A stretch of 64,000 bases of DNA from Allochromatium vinosum DSM 180 (GTDB lineage: Bacteria > Pseudomonadota > Gammaproteobacteria > Chromatiales > Chromatiaceae): assembly GCF_000025485.1 (NCBI RefSeq), contig NC_013851.1, positions 3,158,001 through 3,222,000 of the forward strand, written 5' to 3'. Shown here one piece after another: positions 1-8,968 of this stretch. How positions within the stretch are numbered: position 1 is the stretch's first letter; every line of letters starts with the position of its first letter. A program made the translations under genes and the position numbers. The notes beneath the pieces were generated by a model. It searched no databases. It was not told the origin of the DNA and saw only the letters and a list, made by a program, of their open reading frames with translations.

Positions 1-582
1 TGCGCCCAGGTCGAACGTCACACGCTCGAAACCCAGATCCGCGTCAGTCTCGACCTGGACGGTCAGGGTCGAGCGTCCTTCAAGACCGGCGTGCCCTTCC
101 TGGAGCACATGCTCGATCAGGTGGCGCGTCACGGTCTGATCGACCTCGACATCGAGGCGGTCGGCGACCGACATATCGACGATCATCACACGGTCGAGGA
201 CCTGGGCATCACGCTCGGTCAGGCGCTCGCGCGTGCGCTCGGCGACAAGCAGGGCATCCGCCGCTATGGTCATGCCTATGTGCCGCTGGACGAGGCACTC
301 TCGCGCGTGGTGATCGATCTGTCGGGGCGACCGGGACTGGTCTATGGCGTCACCTTCACCCGCGCTCAGATCGGGGCCTTCGATGTCGATCTGTTCCAGG
401 AGTTCTTCCAGGGACTGGTCAACCATGCCGGGATGACGCTGCACATCGACAACCTGCGCGGCGTCAACTCCCATCACCAGGCCGAGACCATCTTCAAGGC
501 GTTCGGGCGTGCGTTGCGCATGGCCATCGAACCGGACCCGCGCATGGCCGGCATCACGCCCTCGACCAAGGGGACGCTGTAA
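1..582 (+). CDS. hisB: Imidazoleglycerol-phosphate dehydratase HisB (5' end outside the window)
   Basis: Dehydrates imidazole glycerol phosphate to imidazole acetol phosphate in histidine synthesis. The reading frame is open from base 1, so the N-terminus lies upstream of the window. Residues encoded from about base 172 read [12 protein letters not shown], the family metal-binding HHxxED motif. A second His-rich segment (NSHHQAE) follows near 466-486, and the C-terminus [16 protein letters not shown] is typical. It is the monofunctional type: no phosphatase domain is seen in the visible part. hisA follows 60 bases after the stop codon; hisH, often found between them, is absent. Confidence 0.97.
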   Translation, partial: CAQVERHTLETQIRVSLDLDGQGRASFKTGVPFLEHMLDQVARHGLIDLDIEAVGDRHIDDHHTVEDLGITLGQALARALGDKQGIRRYGHAYVPLDEALSRVVIDLSGRPGLVYGVTFTRAQIGAFDVDLFQEFFQGLVNHAGMTLHIDNLRGVNSHHQAETIFKAFGRALRMAIEPDPRMAGITPSTKGTL

Positions 583-642
583 GGCGTCACCTCTGAAGCG
601 TTCATTCGACATCCCACAGCCATACAGCGAGAGAGCAATCCG

Positions 643-1383
643 GTGCTGCTGATTCCCGCGATCGATTTGAAGGATGGCCGCTGCGTGCGGCTGCGTCAGG
701 GCCGCATGGACGATGAAACCATCTTCTCCGACGACCCGGTCGAGATGGCCGGACGCTGGGTCGACGCCGGCGCCCGACGGCTGCATCTGGTCGACCTCAA
801 CGGCGCCTTCGCCGGCGAGCCGGTCAATGGCGCGGCCATCCGCGGCATCGCGGCGGCCTATCCCGAGCTGCCGATCCAGGTCGGCGGCGGCATCCGCGAT
901 GAGGCGACCATCGACGCCTATCTCAAGGCCGGCGTGCGCTACTGCATCATCGGCACCCAGGCCGTGCGTGAGCCTGAGTTCGTCGCCCGCGCCTGCCGCG
1001 CCTTCCCAGGGCACATCATGGTCGGGCTCGACGCCAAGGATGGACAGGTCGCCATCAACGGCTGGGCCGAGATCACCGAACATCGGGTCGAGGATCTGGC
1101 GCGGCGCTTCGAGAACGACGGCGTGACGGCCATCGTCTATACCGACATCGGGCGCGACGGCATGTTGTCCGGCCCCAATATCGAGGCCACGCGCGCCCTG
1201 GCCGAGGCGGTGCGGATTCCGATCGTCGCCTCCGGCGGCATCACCGACATCGACGACATCCGCGCCCTGTGCGAGGCGGGCGGCATCGAGGCCGCCATCA
1301 CCGGACGCGCCATCTACGAAGGGACGCTCGACTTTGCCGAAGGCCAGCGGTTGGCCGACATCCTGAGCGGTACCGAGCAATGA
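643..1383 (+). CDS. hisA: ProFAR isomerase HisA
   Basis: 1-(5-phosphoribosyl)-5-[(5-phosphoribosylamino)methylideneamino]imidazole-4-carboxamide isomerase, a TIM-barrel enzyme of histidine synthesis. The 246-residue length is normal. The N-terminus [12 protein letters not shown] carries the first catalytic Asp (D8), and YTDIGRDG carries the second near D168. Phosphate-binding glycines appear in VGGGIR and ASGGI. Translation starts at GTG 643, the position matching the conserved N-terminus. The stop overlaps the hisI start in an ATGA, so the two are translationally coupled. hisF, commonly between hisA and hisI, is missing. Confidence 0.97.
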   Translation: MLLIPAIDLKDGRCVRLRQGRMDDETIFSDDPVEMAGRWVDAGARRLHLVDLNGAFAGEPVNGAAIRGIAAAYPELPIQVGGGIRDEATIDAYLKAGVRYCIIGTQAVREPEFVARACRAFPGHIMVGLDAKDGQVAINGWAEITEHRVEDLARRFENDGVTAIVYTDIGRDGMLSGPNIEATRALAEAVRIPIVASGGITDIDDIRALCEAGGIEAAITGRAIYEGTLDFAEGQRLADILSGTEQ

Positions 1384-1784
1384 GCGCGAACGATGTCTGG
1401 CTCGACGCCATCGCCTGGGGACCGGACGGTCTGGTCCCGGCCATCGCTCAGGAGCGCGGGACCGGCAGCGTGCTGATGCTGGCCTGGATGAATCGCGAGG
1501 CACTGCGTCTGACGCGCGAGACAGGACACGCCGTCTACTGGTCGCGCTCGCGCGCGCGGCTGTGGCACAAGGGCGAGGAATCCGGCCACCAGCAGGTGGT
1601 CCATTCGATCCGCCTCGACTGCGATGCCGACGTGATCTTGCTTGAAGTCGAGCAGAAGGGCGGCATCGCCTGTCATACCGGGCGCCATGACTGTTTCTAC
1701 CGCGAGCTGGATGCGGCCGGCGACTGGGTCGAGATCGCACCCGTGCTCAAGGATCCAAACGCCATCTATAGCGGCTCGAAGTAA
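1380..1784 (+). CDS. hisI: Phosphoribosyl-AMP cyclohydrolase HisI
   Basis: Opens the adenine ring of phosphoribosyl-AMP, the third step of histidine synthesis. The 134-residue protein starting at ATG 1380 ([13 protein letters not shown]) has the family signatures: W-R[12 protein letters not shown], DCDADV (metal-binding Asp residues) and [14 protein letters not shown] (zinc Cys/His). The frame is open further upstream to 1269, but that part only overlaps hisA. The start overlaps the hisA stop by 4 bases. It is separate from HisE, not the fused HisIE form of enterics. Confidence 0.97.
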   Translation: MSANDVWLDAIAWGPDGLVPAIAQERGTGSVLMLAWMNREALRLTRETGHAVYWSRSRARLWHKGEESGHQQVVHSIRLDCDADVILLEVEQKGGIACHTGRHDCFYRELDAAGDWVEIAPVLKDPNAIYSGSK

Positions 1785-1801
1785 CCAGGTAGCCTAGTGC
1801 C

Positions 1802-2119
1802 ATGAACGACGTACTCGACCGACTCGCCGAGGTGCTGGAGTCGCGCAAAGGCGCCGACCCGGACTCGTCCTATGTCGCCAAGCTCTACGCCAAGGGACTC
1901 GACGCCATCCTCAAGAAGGTCGGCGAAGAGGCCACCGAGACCGTGATGGCCGCCAAGGATGGCGTGCCCGACAAGCTCGTCTACGAAGTCGCCGATCTGT
2001 GGTTCCATACGCTGGTGCTGCTCGCGCAGCAGGGTCTGGGGCCGCGTCAGGTGCTCGACGAGCTGGACCGGCGCTTCGGTCTCTCGGGGCTGACGGAGAA
2101 AGCCGGCCGCCAGGGCTGA
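1802..2119 (+). CDS. hisE: Phosphoribosyl-ATP pyrophosphatase HisE
   Basis: Hydrolyses phosphoribosyl-ATP to phosphoribosyl-AMP, the step before HisI. The 105-residue all-alpha MazG-like protein has the Mg-binding pattern [15 protein letters not shown], with a further acidic patch at YEVADLWFH. It begins 17 bases after hisI and is followed 48 bases later by tatC, so the group is probably one transcript. Confidence 0.96.
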   Translation: MNDVLDRLAEVLESRKGADPDSSYVAKLYAKGLDAILKKVGEEATETVMAAKDGVPDKLVYEVADLWFHTLVLLAQQGLGPRQVLDELDRRFGLSGLTEKAGRQG

Positions 2120-2167
2120 ACATAGATCACCAACCATCGAGCGTCCGCTCACTCTGGGGTTCGAACC

Positions 2168-3343
2168 ATGTCTCTCGCGATGCAGCCCGATGATCCGGGC
2201 GCCGAACAGCCGTTCATCTCGCATCTGGTCGAGTTGCGCGATCGTCTGATCCGCATGCTGATCGCCATCGGCGTGATGGTGCTGGTGCTGCTGCCCTTCG
2301 CGAACGGTCTCTATGCTTATGTGGCCGCGCCGCTCCTGGCGCAGTTGCCCGACGGCAACACCATGATCGCCACCCAGGTCGCCTCGCCCTTTCTGACGCC
2401 CTTCAAGCTGGCGCTGATCGCGGCGGTGTTCCTGTCGATGCCCTATCTGCTCTATCAGCTCTGGGCCTTCGTCGCGCCCGGTCTCTATCAGCACGAGAAG
2501 CGCCTGGCCGTCCCGCTGCTGGTCTCCAGCATCTTCCTGTTCTATCTCGGGATGCTGTTTGCCTACTACGTCGTCTTCCCGCTGGTGTTCGCCTTCATGG
2601 TCGGCACCACGCCCGATGGCGTGGCCATGATGACCGACATCTCGGCCTATCTGGACTTCGTGCTGACGCTGTTCTTCGCTTTCGGCGTCGCCTTCGAGAT
2701 CCCGATCGCGACCATCCTGCTGGTGGCCATCGGCGCGGTGACGCCCGAGGGACTGGCACACAAGCGGCCCTATGTGATCGTCGGCGCCTTTGTGGTCGGC
2801 ATGTTCCTGACCCCGCCGGACGTGATCTCGCAGACGCTGCTGGCGGTGCCGATGTGGCTGCTGTTCGAACTGGGAATCCTGCTGTCGCGAGTGCTGCTCA
2901 AGGGTCGGCTCGCCGAGGATTCCGACTCCGGCGAGCCGCCACCGGCCGGTTCGGCGCCGAAGCCGCTGCCCGTCACACCGAGCGCCGGCGGCGGGGCTGT
3001 CGGTCGCGAGCTGTCACCCGGCCTCGATGACCCGGATCGCTGGCGCCCCATGACCGACGCCGAGATGGAGACCGAGCTGGATCTGATCGATGCCGAGGAC
3101 GCACGTCTGGCCCAAGCCGCCAAGACGAACGCGCCCCCGGTCACGCCGGCCGGGTCATCCGCCGCCGAGACGCCGGCGATGCCCGTCGATCCGGTCGAAG
3201 ACAAGATCGTCCGCGCCAACCAATTGCGCGATCTCGGCAACGACTTCGCGGCGCGTCAGATGCTCTATCAGGTGCTGGAAGAGGGCGATGCGACCCAGCG
3301 TCAGGTCGCGCGCAACATCCTGAATCAGCTCGACGAACACTGA
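2168..3343 (+). CDS. tatC: Sec-independent translocase TatC with a FimV-like C-terminal extension
   Basis: TatC is the signal-peptide receptor of the twin-arginine protein export system in the inner membrane. Residues 1 to about 248 are an ordinary TatC with six hydrophobic segments and the conserved [30 protein letters not shown] and TPPDVISQ motifs. The remaining ~140 residues are unusual. A Pro/Ala-rich linker and an acidic stretch ([19 protein letters not shown]) lead to a helical end (about 344-391: [25 protein letters not shown]...) that resembles the FimV C-terminal TPR-like domain. The family is normally about 250 residues. tatA and tatB are not adjacent, although hisE-tatA-tatB-tatC is a common order. 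The extension continues in frame with no stop or frameshift, so it appears real. Confidence 0.93.
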   Translation: MSLAMQPDDPGAEQPFISHLVELRDRLIRMLIAIGVMVLVLLPFANGLYAYVAAPLLAQLPDGNTMIATQVASPFLTPFKLALIAAVFLSMPYLLYQLWAFVAPGLYQHEKRLAVPLLVSSIFLFYLGMLFAYYVVFPLVFAFMVGTTPDGVAMMTDISAYLDFVLTLFFAFGVAFEIPIATILLVAIGAVTPEGLAHKRPYVIVGAFVVGMFLTPPDVISQTLLAVPMWLLFELGILLSRVLLKGRLAEDSDSGEPPPAGSAPKPLPVTPSAGGGAVGRELSPGLDDPDRWRPMTDAEMETELDLIDAEDARLAQAAKTNAPPVTPAGSSAAETPAMPVDPVEDKIVRANQLRDLGNDFAARQMLYQVLEEGDATQRQVARNILNQLDEH

Positions 3344-3404
3344 CTGTGAGGTCCATCACGAAACGCGATCGAACGATTGGATTTTTTGCTTAGAAGATGG
3401 TGAT

Positions 3405-3419
3405 ATTGCTTTTGTCAAT
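3405..3419. promoter_or_regulatory. Possible LysR-type operator (ATTG-N7-CAAT)
   Basis: A perfect ATTG-N7-CAAT inverted repeat, which fits the T-N11-A consensus of LysR-type regulators, lies 22 bases upstream of the LysR gene in an AT-rich patch. Autoregulation is an inference. Confidence 0.4.
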
Positions 3420-3440
3420 GAATCTTGTGGTATACCATCA

Positions 3441-4442
3441 ATGGTCATCCGTAGGCCAAGAGTGAGTGTGACCGTGGGTTCAGGCTCCCAGATTCATTAC
3501 AAACAGAACCGACTCAAGCAGTTGCGCGCTTTCTGCCATGCCGCGCGCACCGGCAGCGTCAGTGCTGCCGCCGAGAAGATCTTTCTCAGTCAGCCAACCG
3601 TATCGCTCCAGATCCAGGCGCTCGAACGCGAGTTCGGGACCGTGCTCTTCGAGCGCCGCAGACCCAAGATCAAGCTCACGCCCGAGGGAGATCTGCTGTT
3701 CCAGATGGCCGAGCCACTGGTCGAGGGCATGGACAAGCTCCACGAGGCCTTCGCCACCCAGGCCGGGCGCGTGGATCAGGGGGTGTTGAACATCGCCGCC
3801 GGCGAGTCGACCATCCTCTACATCCTGCCCGAGCCGATCCAGGCCTTCGTCGAGCAGTATCCGGGCATCGAACTGAAGATGCACAACGTCACCGGGCGCG
3901 ATGGTCTGGCGATGCTGCGCGCCGACGAAGTGGATCTGGCGGTGGGATCGATGATGGAGATCCCGGACGACATCACGTATCGCCCCTTCGTGACCTATCA
4001 GCCGACCCTGATCACGCCGCTCGATCACCCGCTCGCCGGCAAGGAGCGGGTGACGCTGGAGGAGATCGCGCCCCATGGCCTGATCCTGCCGCCACGGCAT
4101 CTGAGCACCTGGCGCATGGTTGATCTGGTGTTCAAGCAGCACAACCTGAGCTATCGCGTGACCATGGAGGCCGGCGGCTGGGAGGTGATCAAGAAATATG
4201 TCGAACTGGGTCTCGGCATCTCGATCGTCACCGACGTCTGCCTCACGGGCGAGGAAAAGCTGAGCCGCATCCCGATCGGTCAGTATTTTCCGCGACGCAG
4301 TTACGGTATCGTGCAGCGTCGTGGTAAATTCCTCTCCCCACAGACGAAGTGTTTCATCAAGACGCTCGATCGCGCCTTTGCCGATCGTCTCGTCGAACCG
4401 CCGCCGCCACCGCAGCCGCAGACCGCCGGCGACACCGAATAG
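3441..4442 (+). CDS. LysR-family transcriptional regulator
   Basis: Probable DNA-binding regulator of 333 residues. An N-terminal winged helix-turn-helix (about 24-83: RLKQLRAFCHAARTGS..AAAEKIFLSQPTVSLQIQALEREFG) is followed by a periplasmic-binding-like effector domain (about 105-315). The ~20 residues before RLKQLRAFC are weakly LysR-like, so a later start is possible; ATG 3441 is the first good one. The C-terminal tail is Pro-rich (PPPPPQPQ). It stands alone between tatC and an XRE gene, so the target is not obvious. A T-N11-A box just upstream suggests autoregulation. CbbR-like or sulfur-assimilation roles are possible but not shown by the sequence. Confidence 0.88.
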   Translation: MVIRRPRVSVTVGSGSQIHYKQNRLKQLRAFCHAARTGSVSAAAEKIFLSQPTVSLQIQALEREFGTVLFERRRPKIKLTPEGDLLFQMAEPLVEGMDKLHEAFATQAGRVDQGVLNIAAGESTILYILPEPIQAFVEQYPGIELKMHNVTGRDGLAMLRADEVDLAVGSMMEIPDDITYRPFVTYQPTLITPLDHPLAGKERVTLEEIAPHGLILPPRHLSTWRMVDLVFKQHNLSYRVTMEAGGWEVIKKYVELGLGISIVTDVCLTGEEKLSRIPIGQYFPRRSYGIVQRRGKFLSPQTKCFIKTLDRAFADRLVEPPPPPQPQTAGDTE

Positions 4443-4653
4443 GAAGACGCCCTCTTGGGCTGACGCGCCCCGGAAGGCCGCTCTGAGCCAGAACGCGCCG
4501 GTGAACACCACCCGCGCCGGATGGCTGTCCGATGTATCCGCCCCCGCATCAAGGATGTGTGTCCCGCCTGCTCTCATGGCGGGGCGGGCATCATTCGCAT
4601 CTATCAACTAGCTTTATCACAACGAGACAGTCTTGCATAACATCAAGATCACC

Positions 4654-5031
4654 ATGGACCTGACGAAACGTATCGGCCAGCGCCTGCGCTCGGCCCGGCA
4701 TGAGCAGAAGCTCAGTCTCGCCGATCTGTCAGCCCGCACCAACTCATTGTCCAAGTCGCGCATCAGCAACTATGAGCAGGGCATCCGCCGCATGGGGCTG
4801 GAGGAGGCTCATGAGCTGTCCGTGGCCCTGGGCACGGTCACGCCGACCTATCTGCTGTGTCTCGACGATCGGGGACCGCTCTCGGATCGCGAGCTGGAGC
4901 TGATCGATCACTTCCGCCGCACCGACGAACGCGGACGCGAGACGCTGCTGAGTCTCGCACGATCCCAGCCGGATCACGACCCGGCCGAGGACGCGGCGCC
5001 CGAGACCCTGGACGAATCCGGGGACGCTTGA
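4654..5031 (+). CDS. XRE-family helix-turn-helix regulator
   Basis: Small DNA-binding protein of 125 residues from ATG 4654; a TTG at 4633 would add seven residues. The Cro/cI-type HTH spans roughly residues 5-65 (RIGQRLRSARHEQKLSLADLSARTNSLSKSRISNYEQGIRRM), followed by an acidic C-terminus rich in D/E/P. There is no effector or peptidase domain. It converges on hypE with only 10 bases between stop codons. The 211 bases upstream hold only a weak GC hairpin near 4562-4587 without a T run and no obvious promoter. Confidence 0.82.
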   Translation: MDLTKRIGQRLRSARHEQKLSLADLSARTNSLSKSRISNYEQGIRRMGLEEAHELSVALGTVTPTYLLCLDDRGPLSDRELELIDHFRRTDERGRETLLSLARSQPDHDPAEDAAPETLDESGDA

Positions 5032-5041
5032 GCGGCCGAGG

Positions 5042-6088
5042 TCAGCAGATGCGCGGCAGTTGCTCGCCCGCGAGCCAGTCGAGCAGACGCTCCCCGCCGA
5101 AACGGGTCTGCATCTGCACGAAGCCGAGCGGATCTTCGACGACCTCACCGATGATGGCGGCTTGCGCACCCAGCGGATGGGCGCGCATGGTCGCCAGCAG
5201 GGTTTCAGCCCGATCGGCCGGACAGATCGCCACCAGCTTGCCCTCGTTGGCGACATAGGCGGGATCGAGTCCGAGCAGTTCGCAGGCGGCCGAGACCGCC
5301 TCGCGGACCGGGATGTCGGTTTCGCGGATGCGCATCCCGACCCCGGATTGCTGGGCCAGCTCGTTGAGCGTGGTCGCCAGACCGCCACGGGTCGGGTCAC
5401 GCAGACAGTGGATGTCGGGCACGGCGGCGATCATGTCGGCGATCAGGCCATGCAGGGCGGCTGAGTCGGACTGGATCACCGTCTCGAAGCCGAGGTTCTC
5501 GCGCTGGGACAGGATGGCGATCCCGTGGTCGCCGATGTGGCCGTTGATCAGGATGACATCGCCCGGCCGCGCCCGGTCGCCCGAGATCGCGATACCCTCA
5601 GGTACCACGCCGATTCCGGTGGTGGTGATGAAGACCCCGTCGCCCTTGCCGCGTTCGACGACCTTGGTGTCGCCCGTCACGATGGCGACGCCTGCCTCAC
5701 GCGCGGCCTGCGCCAGACTCGCGACGATGCGCGCCAGATCGGCCAGCGGGAAACCTTCCTCCAGAACGAAGCTTGCGGCCAGATGCAGCGGTCGCGCCCC
5801 GGACATCGCCACATCGTTGATGGTGCCATGCACCGCCAGTGAGCCGATGTCCCCGCCCGGAAAGAACAGCGGCGAGACCACATGGGCATCCGTGCTCATC
5901 ACCAGCCGGCCGGGCGGGACGCTGAACAGCGCCTGATCGTTGCCCTGGGACAGCCATTCGTTGTCGAGCGCCTGTTTGAACAGTTCGTCGATGAGCTGAG
6001 CCATGGCGCGTCCGCCGGCGCCATGGCTCATGTCGACCCGGCCGTTTTCGAGATCCAGTCGGGCGGAAAAGCGTGATCTGGTGGTCAT
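5042..6088 (-). CDS. hypE: Hydrogenase maturation protein HypE (carbamoyl dehydratase)
   Basis: HypE receives a carbamoyl group from HypF on its C-terminal cysteine and dehydrates it to thiocyanate, the source of the cyanide ligands of NiFe hydrogenase. The 348-residue protein starts MTTRSRFSARLDLENGRVDMSHGAGGRAM and ends in PRIC, the required C-terminal Cys motif. AIR-synthase-like ATP-binding and C-terminal domains are complete. The start was placed at 6088 because upstream residues only overlap hypD; hypD stop and hypE start overlap in TGATG. It is third in a hypC-hypD-hypE operon. hypA, hypB, hypF and hydrogenase structural genes are not in the window. Confidence 0.97.
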   Translation of the reverse strand: MTTRSRFSARLDLENGRVDMSHGAGGRAMAQLIDELFKQALDNEWLSQGNDQALFSVPPGRLVMSTDAHVVSPLFFPGGDIGSLAVHGTINDVAMSGARPLHLAASFVLEEGFPLADLARIVASLAQAAREAGVAIVTGDTKVVERGKGDGVFITTTGIGVVPEGIAISGDRARPGDVILINGHIGDHGIAILSQRENLGFETVIQSDSAALHGLIADMIAAVPDIHCLRDPTRGGLATTLNELAQQSGVGMRIRETDIPVREAVSAACELLGLDPAYVANEGKLVAICPADRAETLLATMRAHPLGAQAAIIGEVVEDPLGFVQMQTRFGGERLLDWLAGEQLPRIC

Positions 6089-7215
6089 CAGTTTCGTCCT
6101 GAAGATGGCATGTGTGTTCGATGGCTCCAGTAGGCCGCGCACGCGCCCTCGGACGAGACCATACAGGCGCCCATCGGATTGTCCGGGGTGCAGACGGTGC
6201 CGAACAGCTTGCACTCGGTCGGCTCCTTGAGTCCGCGCAGGATGGCCGGGCACTCGCAACCCTTGATCTCGTGGCTCGTCTCGACCCTGACCGGAAAGCG
6301 GCGCTCGGCGTCCAGGTCGGCGTAGTCATCGGCGAGTGCCAGCGCACTCTCGGGCAGGAAGCCGAGTCCGCGCCACTCGAAGCTCGGGCGGGTGACGAAG
6401 ACGCGGGCCATGAGTTCGAGCGCTCGGGTGTTCCCGACCTCGCCGACGGCGCGGCTGTACTGGTTCTCGACCTCACGACGACCGTCGTTGATCTGGCGCA
6501 CCAGCATCAACGCCGACTGCATGACGTCGAGCGGCTCGAAACCGGCGATCACGACCGGAATGCCGAACTGGTTCGGTACGAACTCATAGGGTCGCGTACC
6601 GATCACCGTACTCACATGCGATGGCCCCAGGATGCCGTCGAGCCGCACGCCATCGGGTCCGGCCAGCGACAGGATGGCGCGCAGCGCGGGCGGCGTGAGG
6701 ACGTGGTTGCACAGGAAGGACAGGTTCTTCAGCCCTTCGGCGCGTGCCTGGAGGATGGCGACCGCCGTGGGCGGGGTCGTGGTCTCGAAGCCGATGGCCA
6801 TGAAGACCACCTGACGCTCGGGTTCATCGCGTGCGATCCGCAGCACGTCCTGGGTCGAATAGATCATGCGCACGTCGGCGCCGGCCGCCTTGGCCTTGAG
6901 CAGCGTCTGACGACCGCTCGCCGGCACCCGCATCAGATCGCCATAGGTGCAGAGCGTCACGCCATGCTCGCGCGTCATGGCCATGGCCTGATCGAGCCGT
7001 GCCATCGGCAGCACGCACACCGGACAGCCCGGACCATGGACGAAGCGCAGATTGGGCGGCATCAACTGCTGGACGCCATAGCGGAAGATGGCGTGCGTGT
7101 GTCCGCCGCAGAACTCCATCAAGCGGTATTGGCGCGCCGGATCGACCTCGGCGGCGATGGCGGCAGCCAGTTGGCGTGCCAGCCGTTGGTCGCGGAATTC
7201 GTCGATGTATTTCAT
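6088..7215 (-). CDS. hypD: Hydrogenase maturation iron-sulfur protein HypD
   Basis: HypD forms the Fe(CN)2CO scaffold with HypC during NiFe-hydrogenase maturation. The 375 residues contain the signatures MEFCGGHTHAIFRYG, HGPGCPVCVLP (cysteines for thiol chemistry and iron binding) and GFETTTPPTA. The C-terminal Cys set (GCECPAILRG..ECKLFG..C...GACMVSSEGACAAY) binds the 4Fe-4S cluster. Translation is coupled to hypC by an ATGA overlap at 7212-7215. Confidence 0.97.
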   Translation of the reverse strand: MKYIDEFRDQRLARQLAAAIAAEVDPARQYRLMEFCGGHTHAIFRYGVQQLMPPNLRFVHGPGCPVCVLPMARLDQAMAMTREHGVTLCTYGDLMRVPASGRQTLLKAKAAGADVRMIYSTQDVLRIARDEPERQVVFMAIGFETTTPPTAVAILQARAEGLKNLSFLCNHVLTPPALRAILSLAGPDGVRLDGILGPSHVSTVIGTRPYEFVPNQFGIPVVIAGFEPLDVMQSALMLVRQINDGRREVENQYSRAVGEVGNTRALELMARVFVTRPSFEWRGLGFLPESALALADDYADLDAERRFPVRVETSHEIKGCECPAILRGLKEPTECKLFGTVCTPDNPMGACMVSSEGACAAYWSHRTHMPSSGRN

Positions 7216-7487
7216 GCCGGCTTGGCGACCGCGTCAGCGTTACCCATCTCTTCGTCGAGCAGTCGCGTCATCTCGGCCATGAGCTTCAGCGTCTCCTGGG
7301 CCTCCTCCTCGCTGATCCGGTTGAGCGCATAGCCGACGTGCACCAGCACATAGTCGCCGACCTCCACCTCCGGAACCAGCGCGATCGAGACCTCGCGCGA
7401 CACTCCGCCCAGATCGACCACAGCCGTGTCGATGGCCGGATCGATGCGAGTGACATGGGTGACGCGAGCCGGAATGGCGAGACACAT
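7212..7487 (-). CDS. hypC: Hydrogenase maturation chaperone HypC
   Basis: Small HypC/HupF chaperone (91 residues) that binds HypD and delivers the iron centre to the hydrogenase large subunit. It begins MCLAIPARV, with the essential N-terminal Cys2. The start at 7487 is fixed by this motif and by an AGGAGT ribosome site a few bases upstream. It is first in the operon; its promoter must lie in 7488-7666, shared divergently with the methyltransferase. Confidence 0.96.
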   Translation of the reverse strand: MCLAIPARVTHVTRIDPAIDTAVVDLGGVSREVSIALVPEVEVGDYVLVHVGYALNRISEEEAQETLKLMAEMTRLLDEEMGNADAVAKPA

Positions 7488-7666
7488 GATGGACTCCTGG
7501 AACACTGTGGGCCTTGGGTCTGGCATTGGACTACGATCCAGACGCCGACTCAAGCCAAGACATGGCACCGGCCAGGCTGTATTCGCGCACAGTCAGGCGG
7601 GTTTTCCTTGGCGTCCCGGCCGTCTTTGCGGTTCAATCCACGCTTTTCGCCCGGAACGACACTAGC

Positions 7667-8257
7667 ATGCTCACTCCCGAACAACTCGCCGGTCTGCGCC
7701 GCGACATCCAGTTCTCGGCCCAACTCGGCGGCCGTACCCTCGAATTCCGCAGTACCTGGGGCCTGTTCTCGCCGCGCGAGATCGACGAGGGCACGCGCCT
7801 GCTCCTCGACCATCTGCACATCGAGCCGGGCGACGACTGTCTGGATCTCGGCTGCGGCTATGGCCCGATCGGTCTGACCCTGGCGGCGCTGGCACCCCTG
7901 GGCCGAACGCTCCTGGTCGACAAGGATTTCGTCGCCGTCGACTATGCCAACCGCAACGCCCGGCTCAACCGCCTCGACAATGCCGAGGCGCGTCTGAGCA
8001 ACGGCTTCGACCAGATCGAGCCGGAACGTCGCTTCGACCTGATCGCCAGCAATGTCCCGGCCAAGGTCGGCAAGGAACTGCTGGCACTCCTGCTGCACGA
8101 CGCCCACGCCCGCCTGCGCCCCGGCGGTCGGCTCTATCTGGTCACGATCAACGGACTGCGCCAGTACATGAAGCGCAATCTCAACGAGGTCTTCGGCAAC
8201 TACGACAAGCTCAAGCAGGGCGCGCACTACACCGTGGCCCTGGCACGGCGCAGCTAA
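7667..8257 (+). CDS. Class I SAM-dependent methyltransferase, RsmC/RlmG-like
   Basis: Probable rRNA guanine or related small-molecule methyltransferase of the 'MTS' group. Motif I is CLDLGCGYGPIGLTLA, a DKD acidic loop follows, and the catalytic-site motif is SNVPAK, in the place of the NPPF/NPPY motif of RsmC/HemK. ATG 7667 (MLTPEQLAGLRRDIQFSA) is preferred, giving 196 residues. The frame is open upstream to a TTG at 7514, but that part looks unconserved and lies in the divergent promoter region. It is isolated from RNA-modification genes. The target nucleotide cannot be told from sequence. Confidence 0.85.
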   Translation: MLTPEQLAGLRRDIQFSAQLGGRTLEFRSTWGLFSPREIDEGTRLLLDHLHIEPGDDCLDLGCGYGPIGLTLAALAPLGRTLLVDKDFVAVDYANRNARLNRLDNAEARLSNGFDQIEPERRFDLIASNVPAKVGKELLALLLHDAHARLRPGGRLYLVTINGLRQYMKRNLNEVFGNYDKLKQGAHYTVALARRS

Positions 8258-8296
8258 AAAAAGGCCGCGACGGCCGGGTGTGCGGCGGTCGCGGCC
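8256..8296. terminator. GC hairpin after the methyltransferase gene
   Basis: GGCCGCGA (8263-8270) pairs perfectly with TCGCGGCC (8289-8296). A run of seven A precedes the left arm, so the U-tract belongs to leftward transcripts, while no T-run follows in the rightward direction. It may act mainly against antisense or leftward read-through. Confidence 0.5.
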
Positions 8297-8351
8297 CAAG
8301 GGCTTGCTGCTCGGTGCGCCCCCGATCCCTGGAGCGTTCATTGGAGTTTTT

Positions 8352-8383
8352 TTCAGTAAATCATAATACACTAAATTACTGAA
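8352..8383. promoter_or_regulatory. Palindromic operator-like site upstream of bcp
   Basis: TTCAGTAA (8352-8359) and TTACTGAA (8376-8383) form a perfect 8-bp inverted repeat with a 16-base AT-rich spacer, in an AT-rich island within GC-rich DNA. This looks like a regulator-binding site overlapping a promoter for bcp; the regulator is unknown. Confidence 0.45.
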
Positions 8384-8431
8384 TATTCGGCGCGCGATTC
8401 CGACCGTCCGCCGCGCGGCGGGCGCGAGAGT

Positions 8432-8449
8432 TGACGACCTGAGTCGTCA
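8432..8449. promoter_or_regulatory. Second inverted repeat upstream of bcp
   Basis: TGACGAC (8432-8438) and GTCGTCA (8443-8449) are a perfect 7-bp inverted repeat spaced by 4 bases, about 50 bases before the bcp start. It could be an operator or a short leader hairpin. Confidence 0.35.
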
Positions 8450-8497
8450 TGCCTACATTCGGGACATCGTTCAACCCTGTCGATGGAGCACTCACCC

Positions 8498-8962
8498 ATG
8501 CTGCAACCCGGCGATCGCGCCCCGGATTTCGCCCTGCCCAACGCCGATATGGAGCCGGTGAGTCTCGCCTCGCTCAAGGGGCGGCGTCATGGCGTGATCT
8601 ATTTCTATCCCAAGGACGACACGCCCGGTTGCACCATGGAAGCGCTCGAATTCACCGACCTGCAAGCTGAGTTCGAGGCCGCCGGCACCGAGATCCTCGG
8701 CATCAGCCGCGACACCTGCGCCAGTCACGGCGCCTTCCGCGACAAGTACGGACTCTCGATCCATCTGCTCTCCGACAGCGATGGCGAGGTGTGCGAAGCC
8801 TATGGCGTCTGGCGCGAGAAGGAGGCGCACGGCGAGAAGCGCCTCGGCATCCTGCGCTCGACCTTCGTCGTCGACAAATCGGGCGTCATCCGGCACGCGC
8901 TCTATGAAGTCAAGCCCAAGGGCCACGCCGCCCAGGTGCTCGACCTGGTGCGCGCGCTCTGA
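8498..8962 (+). CDS. bcp: Thiol peroxidase of the Bcp/PrxQ type
   Basis: Peroxiredoxin that reduces hydroperoxides using thioredoxin. The 154-residue protein has the peroxidatic site YPKDDTPGCTMEA with Cys45. The resolving Cys that E. coli Bcp carries five residues later is Leu50 here, so it probably works as a 1-Cys type or uses another Cys (for example C77 in RDTCASH). ATG 8498 is chosen over 8483 because GGAG at 8485-8488 gives it good spacing and the conserved region begins MLQPGDRAPDF. Two inverted repeats lie upstream. The histidine kinase gene follows after 6 bases, so they may be co-transcribed. Confidence 0.94.
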   Translation: MLQPGDRAPDFALPNADMEPVSLASLKGRRHGVIYFYPKDDTPGCTMEALEFTDLQAEFEAAGTEILGISRDTCASHGAFRDKYGLSIHLLSDSDGEVCEAYGVWREKEAHGEKRLGILRSTFVVDKSGVIRHALYEVKPKGHAAQVLDLVRAL

Positions 8963-8968
8963 CCCCGG

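Noticed and set aside
4562-4590. CCCGCC/GGCGGG hairpin upstream of the XRE gene
   Set aside because: Short stem, no T-run and no clear position relative to a 3' end; not reported as a terminator.
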